NCBI RefSeq assembly: GCF_030816725.1
Contig: NZ_JAUSYG010000001.1
Location: forward strand, 1,364,001-1,428,000
From: Pseudarthrobacter defluvii
Lineage (GTDB): Bacteria > Actinomycetota > Actinomycetes > Actinomycetales > Micrococcaceae
Reading direction: 5' to 3'
Length of the DNA: 64,000 bases
How positions within the stretch are numbered: the stretch's first letter is position 1; each line of letters opens with the position of its first letter. Positions 19,594 through 30,000 of this stretch are shown one piece after another. The translations under genes and the position numbers were made by a program. The notes under the pieces were generated by a model. That model ran no database searches, had not been told where the DNA came from, and worked only from the letters and a program-made list of their open reading frames with translations.

Positions 19594-22500
19594 ATGTCGT
19601 CTGGATCCAGTGTGGAGGACCAGCCCCTTTCCATTGAAGGCCTTGAGGGTTTCATGGGGGACTACTACCAGCACCTGGCTGAGGAGGATGCGCGGAGCTA
19701 CCCCCGCGATGTGCTGGAGGCCCGGGCCGAAGAGCACCGCCGTGCAGCTTCCGCCAGGCAACCGGGACAAGCCAGGATCTCGATTGTCGACGAAGAAGAC
19801 AGCAGCGTTATTTTCATCGTCACCGATGACATGCCGTTCCTTGTCGACTCAGTAAACTCCGAACTTGTCCGGCAGCACGCGGCCATCAAGCTTGTGGTCC
19901 ACCCTCTTTTCGTGGCCACCCGCAACCGGGAAAGCGGTGAGCTTGTCAAGGTCAATAGGGTGCCGGCACACCTGGGTATCTCCAGCGGGGACACTGCCGC
20001 GATGCCCAACCTTTCCCACCTGATCGCGCAGGGTGAGAACGCTTCGCACATGGAGTCCTGGATAGCGGTCGAAATCCAGCGCGTTTCGGATGAAACGAAG
20101 ACGTCCCTGCTCGAGGGCCTGACGCGCGTGCTGAAGGACGTCCGCGCCGCCGTCGAGGACTGGCCCAGGATGCGCCAGAAAGCCCTGGAGATCGCCGAAA
20201 GCCTGGACCGCGTGGCAAACTCCGCGCAGATTGCCGAACTGCGGCAGGCAAAAGACCTGCTGCGGTGGCTGGACGACGGGAACTTCACGTTCCTTGGCTA
20301 CCGTGAATACGACCTGCTCAACGTGGACGGTGAAGACGTCCTTGAATTGCGCGAAGACAGCGGCCTGGGGCTGCTGCGCGCCGCCGCAGACTCCCCGCAC
20401 ATCCAGCACCTCACCGACACCGGCCGCAAAAAGGCACGGGAAAAGCGCGCGCTCGTCATCACCAAGGCCAACTCTCGTTCCACCGTGCACCGCTCTGCCT
20501 ACCTGGATTACATCGGCATCAAAAGCTTCGACGCCGCCGGCAACGTCAACGGCGAACGGCGCTTCATTGGACTCTTCGCCACCAGCGCCTACGCCGGTTC
20601 CGTCCGCGACATTCCCATCGTCCGGGAGAAGGTGGACGCCGTGCTGCAGAACGCAGGCTTCCCGCCTGACTCACACTCCGGCAAGGACCTGCTCGGAATC
20701 CTGGAAACCTACCCCCGCGACGAGCTGTTCCAGATTGAAGTCCCGGATCTTGCCGCCACCGCGCTCGGAATCCAGAAGCTGCAGGAACGGCGACGCACCC
20801 GGCTGTTCCTGAGGCCGGACATCTACGGACGCTTCATGTCCGCCGTTGTGTACCTGCCCCGTGACCGCTACACCACCAACGTCCGGCTCCGCATCGAACA
20901 GGAACTGCGGGAAACGTTCCAGGCAGTCTCGATCGACTACGAAGCGCGGATGACCGAATCAGCGCTCGCACGGTTGTTCTTCCGCATCCGGCTGCCCAAG
21001 GACGCCGACGTCAGCAACGTCAACACTGACGAGCTGGAAAAGCGGCTGGTCCGGGCGGCACGGTCATGGAGTGAAGGCATCGCTGAAGTTCTGCGCGAGG
21101 GCCGCGACGCGGCAGAAGCCAAGGAACTTGCCGCTATCTGGGCCGAGGCGTTTCCTGCCAGCTACCGTGTGGACTACGAAGTAGAGGACGCTCTTGAAGA
21201 CATTGCGCGCTTCGAGAAGTACGGGGCTGCGGCCGAACGCAGCGCCGGCGCGCGGCAGGACCGGCCCGGCGTGCACGTATACCTTCCCGAGGGGGCCGGT
21301 GCCACCCTTGAAGAGGATGCCCGGGTCAAGCTTTACATGCTGGAGCCCAAGAGCCTGAGCCAGATCCTGCCGTACTTCCACAACCTGGGACTCGAGGTCC
21401 TGGACGAGCGCCCGTTCGAAATTGAAACAGCGGACCACCGGGACTTCTTCCTGTACGACCTCGGGCTGAAGTACCCGGCGGGAGTGGACCCCATGTCAAC
21501 AGGCGGGCTGCTGGCAGAGTCCTTTGGCGCGGCCGTCACCGGTGCTGCGGAATCGGACAGCTTTGACCGGCTGGTGCTGCGGGAAGGCCTGCACTGGCGG
21601 CAGATCACGGTCTTGCGGGCCTATGCGCGCTACATGCGCCAGATGGGCAACAGCAGTTCCTTCGGCTTCATGGCGGACACGCTCCTTACCAATCCGGACG
21701 TGACCAGGGGCCTGACTGCACTCTTCGCGGCCCGCTTTGATCCGGCTCTGGACGATGAGAGCCGTGCTGAGGCCCAGGCGTCCGTTCGGGACGAACTGGC
21801 AGCTTCCATCGAGAAGGTGGCAACGCTCGACGCCGACCGGGTGCTGCGCACTTTCGTCAACCTGATGGAGGCGACCCTACGCACCAACTTCTACCAGGAC
21901 AGGCCCCACCTCAGCTTCAAGCTGGATCCGGCGCAGATCGAAGGGCTGCCGTTCCCGCGCCCCATGTTCGAAATCTGGGTTTATTCTCCCCGGGTGGAAG
22001 GCGTGCACCTTCGGTTCGGCAAGGTGGCCCGTGGCGGCCTCCGCTGGTCCGACCGCCGGGAGGATTTCCGGACCGAAGTCCTGGGCCTGGTAAAGGCACA
22101 GACAGTCAAGAACGCCGTGATCGTCCCCACGGGGGCAAAAGGCGGCTTCTTCGCCAAGCAGCTTCCGGATCCCTCGACGGACCGCGCGGCCTGGATGGCG
22201 GAAGGCGTCGAAAGCTACAAGACCTTCATCCGGGGGCTGCTGGACCTTACTGACAACCTCCTGACCGAGGGCGACGGCGAGCGGCTTGTGCCGCCGTCGA
22301 ACGTTGTCAGGCATGACGACGACGACTCCTACCTTGTGGTCGCGGCGGACAAGGGCACGGCTACTTTCTCCGACATCGCCAACGGCCTGTCCGCGGAGTA
22401 CGGTTTCTGGCTGGGCGACGCCTTCGCCTCCGGCGGTTCCGTGGGCTACGACCACAAGGCCATGGGCATCACGGCACGGGGCGCCTGGGAATCGGTGAAG

Positions 22501-24447
22501 CGGCACTTCAGCGAGCTCGACCTGGATACACAGACCGAGCCGTTCACCGTGGTGGGCGTCGGGGACATGTCCGGCGACGTGTTCGGCAACGGAATGCTCC
22601 TGTCCCGCCACATCCGCCTGCTGGCCGCCTTCGACCACCGGCACATTTTCCTGGATCCCAACCCGGATGAGGAATCCTCGTTTGCAGAGCGGAAGCGGCT
22701 GTTCGAGCTGCCCAGATCCTCGTGGGACGACTACGACAAATCCCTGATCAGTGAAGGCGGCGGGGTCTTCGCCCGTCAGGCCAAGTCCATTCCCGTATCC
22801 GCGCAGGTCCGGGCCGCGCTGGGCCTGCCCGCGGACACCACGGAAGTCAGTCCGCCCGAACTGCTGCGTGCCATCCTGCTGGCACCCGCCGACCTGCTGT
22901 ACAACGGCGGAATTGGAACCTATGTCAAGGCCAGTTCGGAGTCCAACGCCTCTGTTGGTGACAAAGCCAACGACGCCATCCGTGTCAACGGCCGGGACCT
23001 GCGGGTCAAGGTGGTGGGCGAAGGCGGAAACCTCGGCATGACCCAGCGCGGCCGCATCGAGGCAGCCCTGCAGGGTGTCATCCTCAACACGGACGCCATT
23101 GACAACTCGGCGGGCGTGGACTGCTCCGACCACGAGGTCAACATCAAGATCTTCGTGGACCGGATGGTCGCGGCCGGCAAGCTGCCCGCGAACGAGCGCG
23201 CCGACTTCCTCGCGTCGATGACCGATGAGGTGGGCCGCCTGGTCCTGGAAGACAACATCGACCAGAACATCCTGCTCCTCAATGACCGCACCCGGGTCGC
23301 GGAGTGGAGCCCCAGCTACGAACGGCTCATGGACTGGCTGGAGAAGAGCGCCGACCTGAACAGGGACCTCGAAGCGCTGCCCAGCACCGAAACCCTCCGG
23401 GAACGGCTGCAGCAGGGGCAGGGGCTGACTTCCCCGGAACTGTCGGTCCTGGCCGCCTACGCCAAGATCGAACTGGCCACGGCCCTGCGGGACAGCGACC
23501 TCGCGGACGACCCGTGGTTCCGCGGGACGCTGCGTGCCTACTTCCCCCACCAGTTGCGCGAACGCTTTGACGCCGAGCTGGACACCCATCCGCTGCGCCG
23601 CGAGATCATCGCCACCGTGGTGGCGAACGACATGATCAATCTCGGCGGCATCACCTTCGCGTTCCGGGTCATGGAGGAAACCTCGGCCAGTGAAGTGGCG
23701 GTTGCCAAGGCTTTCGTAGCGCTGCGTGAGGTGTACGAACTCGATGCGATGGTGGCGGAACTGAACAGCCTGCCCGCGTCGTTCCCCACCGAGAACTGGA
23801 GCGCTGTCCACCTGGACATCCGGCGGCTCCTTGACCGGGCAGTCCGCTGGCTGCTCAGCCAGGAAAGTGTTTCGCGGCCCATTGCGGACGTGGTGGCCGA
23901 GTTCAAGCCGCTGATGGATCCGATGCGCGCCCGGCTGCTGGACTACCTGCGCGGCGATGACCGCGAGCGGGTGGCGGGGTGGCTGGCGAAGGGCCGCGAG
24001 TGGCAGCTTCCCGAAGACCTCGCCCTGCGCTGGGCGGAGCTGTTCGAGAGCTTCGTGCTGCTGGACATCGCCAAGATCGGGCGCTCACGGAAAGACCCCG
24101 TCGAGGAGATCGCGGCCGTTTACTACACCGTGTTCAACCGCTTCCACGCCGATTCGTTGCTGGAACGGATCAGCAGCCTGCCCCGGCAGGACCGGTGGCA
24201 GGCTCTTGCGCGTGCCGCCCTGCGCGATGATCTGTATTCCACGGTGTCGGATATGACGACGGCGGTGCTGGACGCCACGTCCTCCGCTGAGTCACCCGAC
24301 GCGCGGCTCAAGGACTGGGAGTCCCAGAATGCCGAGCAGCTGGGCCGGGCAAAGAGCATGTTCGATGAGGTGAACGCCCTGGAGGCCGACGACATGGCCT
24401 CACTGTCGGTAGCATTGAGGCTCTTGAGGTCAATCGTCCGACGCTAG
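19594..24447 (+). CDS. gdh: NAD-specific glutamate dehydrogenase, large (180 kDa) class
   Basis: A 1617-residue member of the large GDH class that converts L-glutamate to 2-oxoglutarate and ammonia with NAD. The long N-terminal region carries ACT-like modules. The catalytic core holds the Lys-containing motif PTGAKGGF, preceded by RGGLRWSDRREDFRTEVLGL. The NAD-binding domain follows (VVGEGGNLGMTQRGRIE), then a C-terminal helical domain. The length fits the family. ATG 19594 is preferred because GGAGG lies 8 bases upstream; ATG 19579 is in frame but has no ribosome site. It sits between the CpaE-like gene (55 bases) and pdtaS (27 bases). Confidence 0.95.
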   Translation: MSSGSSVEDQPLSIEGLEGFMGDYYQHLAEEDARSYPRDVLEARAEEHRRAASARQPGQARISIVDEEDSSVIFIVTDDMPFLVDSVNSELVRQHAAIKLVVHPLFVATRNRESGELVKVNRVPAHLGISSGDTAAMPNLSHLIAQGENASHMESWIAVEIQRVSDETKTSLLEGLTRVLKDVRAAVEDWPRMRQKALEIAESLDRVANSAQIAELRQAKDLLRWLDDGNFTFLGYREYDLLNVDGEDVLELREDSGLGLLRAAADSPHIQHLTDTGRKKAREKRALVITKANSRSTVHRSAYLDYIGIKSFDAAGNVNGERRFIGLFATSAYAGSVRDIPIVREKVDAVLQNAGFPPDSHSGKDLLGILETYPRDELFQIEVPDLAATALGIQKLQERRRTRLFLRPDIYGRFMSAVVYLPRDRYTTNVRLRIEQELRETFQAVSIDYEARMTESALARLFFRIRLPKDADVSNVNTDELEKRLVRAARSWSEGIAEVLREGRDAAEAKELAAIWAEAFPASYRVDYEVEDALEDIARFEKYGAAAERSAGARQDRPGVHVYLPEGAGATLEEDARVKLYMLEPKSLSQILPYFHNLGLEVLDERPFEIETADHRDFFLYDLGLKYPAGVDPMSTGGLLAESFGAAVTGAAESDSFDRLVLREGLHWRQITVLRAYARYMRQMGNSSSFGFMADTLLTNPDVTRGLTALFAARFDPALDDESRAEAQASVRDELAASIEKVATLDADRVLRTFVNLMEATLRTNFYQDRPHLSFKLDPAQIEGLPFPRPMFEIWVYSPRVEGVHLRFGKVARGGLRWSDRREDFRTEVLGLVKAQTVKNAVIVPTGAKGGFFAKQLPDPSTDRAAWMAEGVESYKTFIRGLLDLTDNLLTEGDGERLVPPSNVVRHDDDDSYLVVAADKGTATFSDIANGLSAEYGFWLGDAFASGGSVGYDHKAMGITARGAWESVKRHFSELDLDTQTEPFTVVGVGDMSGDVFGNGMLLSRHIRLLAAFDHRHIFLDPNPDEESSFAERKRLFELPRSSWDDYDKSLISEGGGVFARQAKSIPVSAQVRAALGLPADTTEVSPPELLRAILLAPADLLYNGGIGTYVKASSESNASVGDKANDAIRVNGRDLRVKVVGEGGNLGMTQRGRIEAALQGVILNTDAIDNSAGVDCSDHEVNIKIFVDRMVAAGKLPANERADFLASMTDEVGRLVLEDNIDQNILLLNDRTRVAEWSPSYERLMDWLEKSADLNRDLEALPSTETLRERLQQGQGLTSPELSVLAAYAKIELATALRDSDLADDPWFRGTLRAYFPHQLRERFDAELDTHPLRREIIATVVANDMINLGGITFAFRVMEETSASEVAVAKAFVALREVYELDAMVAELNSLPASFPTENWSAVHLDIRRLLDRAVRWLLSQESVSRPIADVVAEFKPLMDPMRARLLDYLRGDDRERVAGWLAKGREWQLPEDLALRWAELFESFVLLDIAKIGRSRKDPVEEIAAVYYTVFNRFHADSLLERISSLPRQDRWQALARAALRDDLYSTVSDMTTAVLDATSSAESPDARLKDWESQNAEQLGRAKSMFDEVNALEADDMASLSVALRLLRSIVRR

Positions 24448-24474
24448 CAAGCCGGCGTCGCAAATGGAGGTGCA

Positions 24475-25941
24475 GTGGCAATCTTTACGGACCCCATCAG
24501 GGAACACGCTGATTTCGGGCCGGGGGATGCCGAATGGCTGCACCTCCTGGTGGGGGACTGGCAGATGGTTGCGGACCTGGCGTTCGCCGACCTGGCGCTG
24601 TGGTTCCCCCACCCGGAGCTTGGCTACATTGCCCTGGCACATGTGCGGCCCTCCACCACCCACACGGCGTTCCACAGCGACTTTGTGGGCGAGGGGATCC
24701 GGTCCGATCTGCAGCCACTGGTTGACAAGGCCTGGAACAGCAGGACCATCGAGCGTTCCAGCGAGACGAACTGGAACAGCGAGATGGCCCTGCGGGTGGA
24801 GGCCGTTCCCATGGTCCGCAACGGGAGGACCCTTGCGGTGGTGACTACCCACATGGATTTGTCCAGCTCCCGGATGCCGTCGCGGCTGGAACTGACCTAC
24901 CGTCAGTGCGCCTACGACCTCCTGCGGATGGGCACCTTGGGACTGTGGCCGGACTTTGCCTCGCCCACCGGCTCCCGGCGGGGGGCTCCACGCGTGGGGG
25001 ACGGACTGATCCGGCTGGATGCCGACGGCGTGGTGCAGTACGCCAGCCCCAACGGCGTGTCGGCCTTCCGGCGCCTGGGTGACGGCGAATCCCTGGAGGG
25101 CCGTTCACTGGCAGAGGTGACCGCGGGGTTGCTGAAAGACCGCCGGATGGTCGACGAAACCCTGCCGCTGGTGGTCACCGGACGCATGCCCTGGCGCAGC
25201 GAAATCGAGTCCCGGGGCGTAAGCCTCTCCCTGCGTGCCATCCCGCTCCGGGACGAGCAGCAGAGGTTCGGCGCGCTGGTACTCTGCCGCGACGTCTCGG
25301 AATTGCGCCGGCGTGAGCTGGAGCTGGTGACCAAGGACGCCACCATCCGGGAAATCCACCACCGGGTTAAGAACAATCTCCAGACGGTGGCTGCGCTCCT
25401 GCGGATGCAGTCCCGCCGCATGGTCAGCGACGAGGCAAAGCAGGGCCTGGAGCAGGCGATGCGCCGTGTTGCCACCATCGCGCTGGTCCATGAGACTCTG
25501 TCGCAGGGCCTTACCCAGAGTGTTGATTTTGACGAGCTGATCGGGCGCCAGTTCCGGCTGTCCGCTGAGGTGGCGTCCCCCTCACAGCAGGTCAGAACCG
25601 AGCGGGCAGGCACATTCGGCGAGCTTCCCAGCGATCTCGCCACCCCGCTTGCCCTTGTCATCAACGAACTGGTGACCAACGCCGTCGAGCACGGCCTCGA
25701 GGGCAGGGCGGGAACAGTGTGGCTTATTGCCGACCGGTCCGAAGGGGAAGACGGCGAAGAGCTGACGGTTACCATCGCCGACGACGGCGTGGGACTTCCC
25801 GAAACCCCGCACGTTGAAGGGCTGGGACTGCAGATCGTGCGGACTTTGGTCACCAGTGAACTGGGCGGCACCATCACCTGGCAACGCCGCGAGGGCGGCG
25901 GCACCGAAGTTAAAATCCGGCTGAGCCTCGCAGGCAGGTAG
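24475..25941 (+). CDS. pdtaS: PdtaS-type sensor histidine kinase
   Basis: A 488-residue soluble kinase. Residues 1-140 form the GAF-like N-terminal domain found in PdtaS (H_kinase_N), about 175-285 a PAS domain, then the HisKA_2 helix IREIHHRVKNNLQTV (His at 295/296), and a HATPase domain (LALVINELVTNAVEHG, ADDGVGLPE). In mycobacteria PdtaS signals to the RNA-binding antiterminator PdtaR and responds to nutrient and copper/NO stress. No pdtaR is visible here. GTG 24475 follows GGAGG by 5 bases. It is convergent with whiB1, the same neighbour as in Mycobacterium tuberculosis. Confidence 0.92.
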   Translation: MAIFTDPIREHADFGPGDAEWLHLLVGDWQMVADLAFADLALWFPHPELGYIALAHVRPSTTHTAFHSDFVGEGIRSDLQPLVDKAWNSRTIERSSETNWNSEMALRVEAVPMVRNGRTLAVVTTHMDLSSSRMPSRLELTYRQCAYDLLRMGTLGLWPDFASPTGSRRGAPRVGDGLIRLDADGVVQYASPNGVSAFRRLGDGESLEGRSLAEVTAGLLKDRRMVDETLPLVVTGRMPWRSEIESRGVSLSLRAIPLRDEQQRFGALVLCRDVSELRRRELELVTKDATIREIHHRVKNNLQTVAALLRMQSRRMVSDEAKQGLEQAMRRVATIALVHETLSQGLTQSVDFDELIGRQFRLSAEVASPSQQVRTERAGTFGELPSDLATPLALVINELVTNAVEHGLEGRAGTVWLIADRSEGEDGEELTVTIADDGVGLPETPHVEGLGLQIVRTLVTSELGGTITWQRREGGGTEVKIRLSLAGR

Positions 25942-25990
25942 CAGCGTTCCCGCCCAGCACGTGTGGGCGAGGAGCCGGCAGTTACAGAGG

Positions 25991-26048
25991 AAACAGAGAG
26001 AAGCCCCGGCTAATCCAGACTGGATTGTCCCGGGGCTTCTCTCTGTTT
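25991..26048. terminator. bidirectional terminator between pdtaS and whiB1
   Basis: A perfect 19-base inverted repeat (25991-26009 and 26030-26048), AAACAGAGAG...CTCTCTGTTT, encloses a loop that itself holds a 6-base hairpin (AATCCA-GAC-TGGATT). A/T-rich ends on both sides suit termination of both convergent genes. Confidence 0.85.
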
Positions 26049-26081
26049 ACAGCTCGAGTGGGTCGTGCCTTGCCCGGTGCG

Positions 26082-26330
26082 CTACGAGGCGCGGCGTGCG
26101 CGTGCAGCGCGCCGTTTCAGTGCGCGGCGCTCGTCTTCGCTCATCCCGCCCCATACACCGGCGTCCTGGCCGGACTCAAGGGCCCACTGCAGGCATGTGT
26201 CCACGACGGGGCACCGCCGGCAGACGCTCTTGGCTTCCTCGATCTGGAGGAGAGCCGGTCCTGTATTCCCGACGGGGAAGAACAGTTCCGGGTCCTTGTC
26301 GAGGCACGCTGCGCGATTACGCCAATCCAT
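26082..26330 (-). CDS. whiB1: WhiB1-type iron-sulfur transcriptional regulator
   Basis: An 82-residue WhiB protein with the four iron-sulfur cysteines C9, C37, C40 and C46 (C-x27-C-x2-C-x5-C), the GVWGG turn (58-62), and a basic C-terminal tail (RRALKRRAARARRAS) for DNA binding. MDWRNRAACLDKDPELFFPV at the start matches WhiB1, which binds SigA, carries an NO-sensitive 4Fe-4S cluster and is essential in mycobacteria. The frame also allows ATG 26348, adding six residues (MEQLIS); I prefer MDW because the family begins there. A CRP-like palindrome lies just upstream. Confidence 0.95.
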   Translation of the reverse strand: MDWRNRAACLDKDPELFFPVGNTGPALLQIEEAKSVCRRCPVVDTCLQWALESGQDAGVWGGMSEDERRALKRRAARARRAS

Positions 26331-26364
26331 GCTGATCAATTGCTCCATTTCTGGGAAATGCCTT

Positions 26365-26380
26365 TGTGAAATTATTCACT
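26365..26380. promoter_or_regulatory. CRP-like binding site upstream of whiB1
   Basis: TGTGA-N6-TCACT at 26365-26380 is one mismatch from the CRP consensus TGTGA-N6-TCACA. It lies 35 bases upstream of the preferred whiB1 start. Mycobacterial whiB1 is known to be controlled by the cAMP-responsive Crp from sites in its promoter, so the location fits. Confidence 0.6.
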
Positions 26381-26559
26381 AGTGGCTACAAAGGAAAAGG
26401 GCCCTTTGGGCCCCCTTGGTCATCTGCATCAAGCCTGTCATGTTAACGCTGTGTAAACAAGGGGTTCCAACGCCCGAAATCCCCCGAAACCTGAGCGATG
26501 CGTCACAGTGGCAGCTTGCGCCCTCACCAGTGTCCGACTATGTCCGGTAGGGTGCCAGT

Positions 26560-27033
26560 GTGTCAAGACCCCCGGTGAACCCAGCAGGTACCCCGTCTTC
26601 TCCCGGTGACGCAGGCGGAGGTGCCGACCGCCCGGCTGCCGTGCCTGCGGCGGCAAAGGTGGTGGCGCTTGTGGCAGCGGCCGAAGCGTGCGCCCTCCTG
26701 GCGGCGGCCGGGTGGTACGCCTACGAGCTCCTGGCCGGGAGCCCTGTCCTGTCGTTCTGGGGCGCCGTCTTCACGTTGGGACTCCTGCTGGCCTTTTCCG
26801 CCTGGCTGTTTGCCGTGGCCGTCTTTCTCTACCGCGGATACCGGTGGACCAGGGCGGCTGCCCTGGTGGCCCAACTCTTTGTACTGACCGTCGGGGTACC
26901 TGCCGTGACCAGCGGCCTGGTCCTGGCAGGGCTCGCAATGGTGGTCCCGGCGGTCATCGCAATCGTTCTCCTCTTCTCCAGCAAGGTGATAAGCCATGCC
27001 TCCCGCACAGGCAGTGCGCCCCCCGCCCTCTGA
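26560..27033 (+). CDS. small four-helix membrane protein
   Basis: A 157-residue integral membrane protein: a Pro/Gly/Ala-rich cytoplasmic N-terminus of about 30 residues followed by four hydrophobic helices (VVALVAAAEACALLAAAGWY, FWGAVFTLGLLLAFSAWLF, RAAALVAQLFVLTVGVPAV, VLAGLAMVVPAVIAIVLLF). I recognise no named family. The GTG 26560 start begins 7 bases after TAGGGT (26548-26553), so the message may be leaderless. It faces the FtsK-like gene tail to tail, 49 bases apart. Confidence 0.8.
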   Translation: MSRPPVNPAGTPSSPGDAGGGADRPAAVPAAAKVVALVAAAEACALLAAAGWYAYELLAGSPVLSFWGAVFTLGLLLAFSAWLFAVAVFLYRGYRWTRAAALVAQLFVLTVGVPAVTSGLVLAGLAMVVPAVIAIVLLFSSKVISHASRTGSAPPAL

Positions 27034-27082
27034 CCCGCTGCCGGGGCCTTTCTGCGCTTCGCCTCAAGGGGTGCAGTGAAAC

Positions 27083-30000
27083 TCACCCTCCTGCTTCCGC
27101 CAAGGCCACCTGAATGGGGAAGGAGCGGCCATCCCGGACCAGGATGCCGCGGCCGGGTGGGGGATTGGACTCCAGCTCGAACCGGCTCCCGAACAGGTCG
27201 CCGTCGGCTGCTGAACGCGGGCAGAGTAGAAGTCCGACGCCCGATGCCCTGGCATTCATCATCAACGGAACGCGCTGGAGAAGCAGTGGACTGAAAGCGG
27301 CGGTAACCGCGGCAGGAAAGCCCAGGGCGTTTACTTGGGCCAGGTCCCTTACCGCAGGCGGGGGGAGCAGGTCCACGTCGTCAACGAGGAAAATTGTCCC
27401 CCGGGGCACTTTCCCTGCCGTGGTCTGCACCAGCAGCTCAGCCCAAAAACCCTCTGCATCTTCCGGCGATCCAGGGCACGGGTACCAGGACTGCCCTGGG
27501 TTGAGCGCCTCCAGTGCGTGCAGGGTGTTGGTCTTGCCGCTTCCGTGGCTGCCAAGTATCGCCATCACGGAGGCTGCGGGTAGCTGAAAGGACATCGGAG
27601 CAGGTTCGTCCCCGGCCACTCCCAGGAAAATGTCGCGCTGCCGCCCGCACAGTCCTGCCGGCTGGATCGTCGCCCGTCTCCCGGACTGGTGCCCGCCGTC
27701 ACGCAGTTCCCGGCCTGGCAACGGCTGCTCCGATGGGGGAGCAACTTCCGCAGGCCCCGCCATCGCTGCCACCTGCCTGACCGTGACTGTCGACGGAAGG
27801 GGTTCCACGCGGAAGGGCGGTGAGCTGGCAGGCCGGTAATTGGGGCTGCAGCTGCCAGCCCGGGCAGGGACAGGGGCTCGGTAAAACTGGCATACCGTGG
27901 GGCCGCCGCCAGAGACAGGGCCGAAGGCTGCCGCCCGGCCGCGGACGGCAGGAATGGAAGGCAGCCTCGGCCACATGGCCCGGCTTTCCTCGGTGGAACC
28001 TGCCGGAAAGTAGAAGCGGTTGGGAAGGGAGCCAAAGAACCTCGCCGTCACCAGCTCGCGCTCGCCGGACAGCAGCAGCGTGATTCCTGCCCTGTCTCCG
28101 TCACGGACGAGGTCGTGAACCAGGTCCTCCGCCCAAGCTAAGGGTCCCGACCGGAACGCCGAAACCCAGGATCCCCAACCCGCGATGACGAGGACAAGTC
28201 GTACCTGGCCCGCGGCTCCATTGCTCGACCGCTGCCCAAGTTCCCCGACAAGCCGCTCCAGGATTCGTACTCCCCGCCGCAGGTCATGCAGCCCTGCATG
28301 TGCCCCCGTCCTGGCTGCTCCCGCCAGGGACATGAAAGTTCCGGGGGCATCCAGCAGATAGAAGTGGGTTTCGGCCGGCCCGGAAATCAGTTTGCGGACG
28401 GCTAGTTCCAGGCCTTCCCCGGCGCCGGAGGCAGGACTGCCAATAAAGGCTGCGTGGCCATGGGAGGGGCTCCAAACCAGGGCTTCTACCTCTTGTTTTT
28501 CAGGGACATCCATCAAGCCCAGCCCAATCTCGCCGTTCGGGCTCAAGGGTTGGATGCCGGCGCGTTCAGCGGTTTCCGGATCCGATGCCGTGTCTCCGGG
28601 AGCGGGGTCTTCCAGTTGCTCCGGCAAGGGAGGAGCAACAGGCCTTCTCGGTGGCGGTTTCCACTGCGCAGCGCACAAGTCCCGCACCATGGCTGCCAAT
28701 GGTTCCACTGCCTGTGCGGGGGTTGGCGTGGACGATTTGCTGCTGCCGGAGTCGGTCTCCGGGGAGGCGAGGTAGTCAATGGTCCGGCGGACTTCAACGG
28801 CAGCGGGATGTACGATCTCGGAAGTTACCGCCAAGGAGGCTCCCTGGAACTCCTCGGCTGCCTCCGCTCCACGGGCCAGGAAGGCGCGGCCAGGCGTGCC
28901 GATACTGATGGCCGCGGCGTCTTTGGAGTTGACGATATCTACCGACTCCATGTCTGACTGCACGCGAAGGGCAATGTTGGAGGTGACGTTTGCGCGGATA
29001 TCTGCTGTTAGTGCGCCCTGCGGCCTTTGCGTTGCCATCACCAAGTGGATGCCCAGCGATCGCCCGATAGACGCTATCCGCAGCAGCTCGCGGAGTACTT
29101 CCGGGGCGTCGTCAACCAGCATCCTAAACTCGTCAATGACGATGACGAGGTGGGGGAGGACTAAGTCCCGGGCGGCAGGTGCAGAGGCATAGGCGGAGAT
29201 GTCAGGGACGCGGGCCGCCGAAAGGCAGTTCTCACGGAGCCGGACTTCGGCGCGGAGTGACGCCAGTGTTCGATCCATTTCGGCAGGCGAAAGGTCTGTC
29301 TGCAGGCCGACGCAATGCACGAGGCTGCTTAGCGGGCCAAGTCCTGAACCGCCCTTGAAATCGATGAAAAAGAAGTTGACCCGCTCCGGCGGGTGGCTCA
29401 GGGCGAGGGCAAGCGTGAGGCTTCGGAGCAGTTCGGACTTTCCTGATCCTGTGGTGCCTGCCACCAGGAGGTGGGGTCCGTCGCTGTGAAGATCGATGAG
29501 TTTGATTCCCGATGCGCCAAGGCCCAGTGGCGCGGCGAGTCCGTCACACTGCCCGCTGGAGTTCCACCGCTGAGCGATTGCCGCTGGCGTAAGGTCCAGG
29601 ACCTGGTCGAGGCTGCAGTCAGACGGAACAGCCTTGTCCTGAGCCCCGCCCTCGAAGTGTTCGGTCGCCAGGCGCCTGCAGAAACTGGTAAACACTTCTT
29701 CCGGCACCAGGTCCGGGACGAAGGCAGTCTTGCGGCCGTCCAGCAGCAGGACTGAGTTGCGTTCGGACAGAAGGACATCGCGTACAGGCCCTTCCTCTTC
29801 GTCCGGAAAGAAATGAAGAACCTGCCATCCCCGCTGAAGTGCTGCTTCAGACACCCGATGTTCAGCCTCAACGGCCTCGGGCTCCCCCCGAATCAACAAA
29901 ACACCGAAATTGCAGCCTGGGGGATGAGCGCTGTTCACGACCCTCAAAGTGGCATTGATTGTTGCCGTGAGGGTGACGCCGGGAAGGTACCGTGCGGGCA

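Noticed and set aside
21877..23811. 644-codon open frame antisense to glutamate dehydrogenase
   Set aside because: It lies entirely opposite conserved GDH codons, has no recognisable domain, and is an expected by-product of high-GC codon bias.
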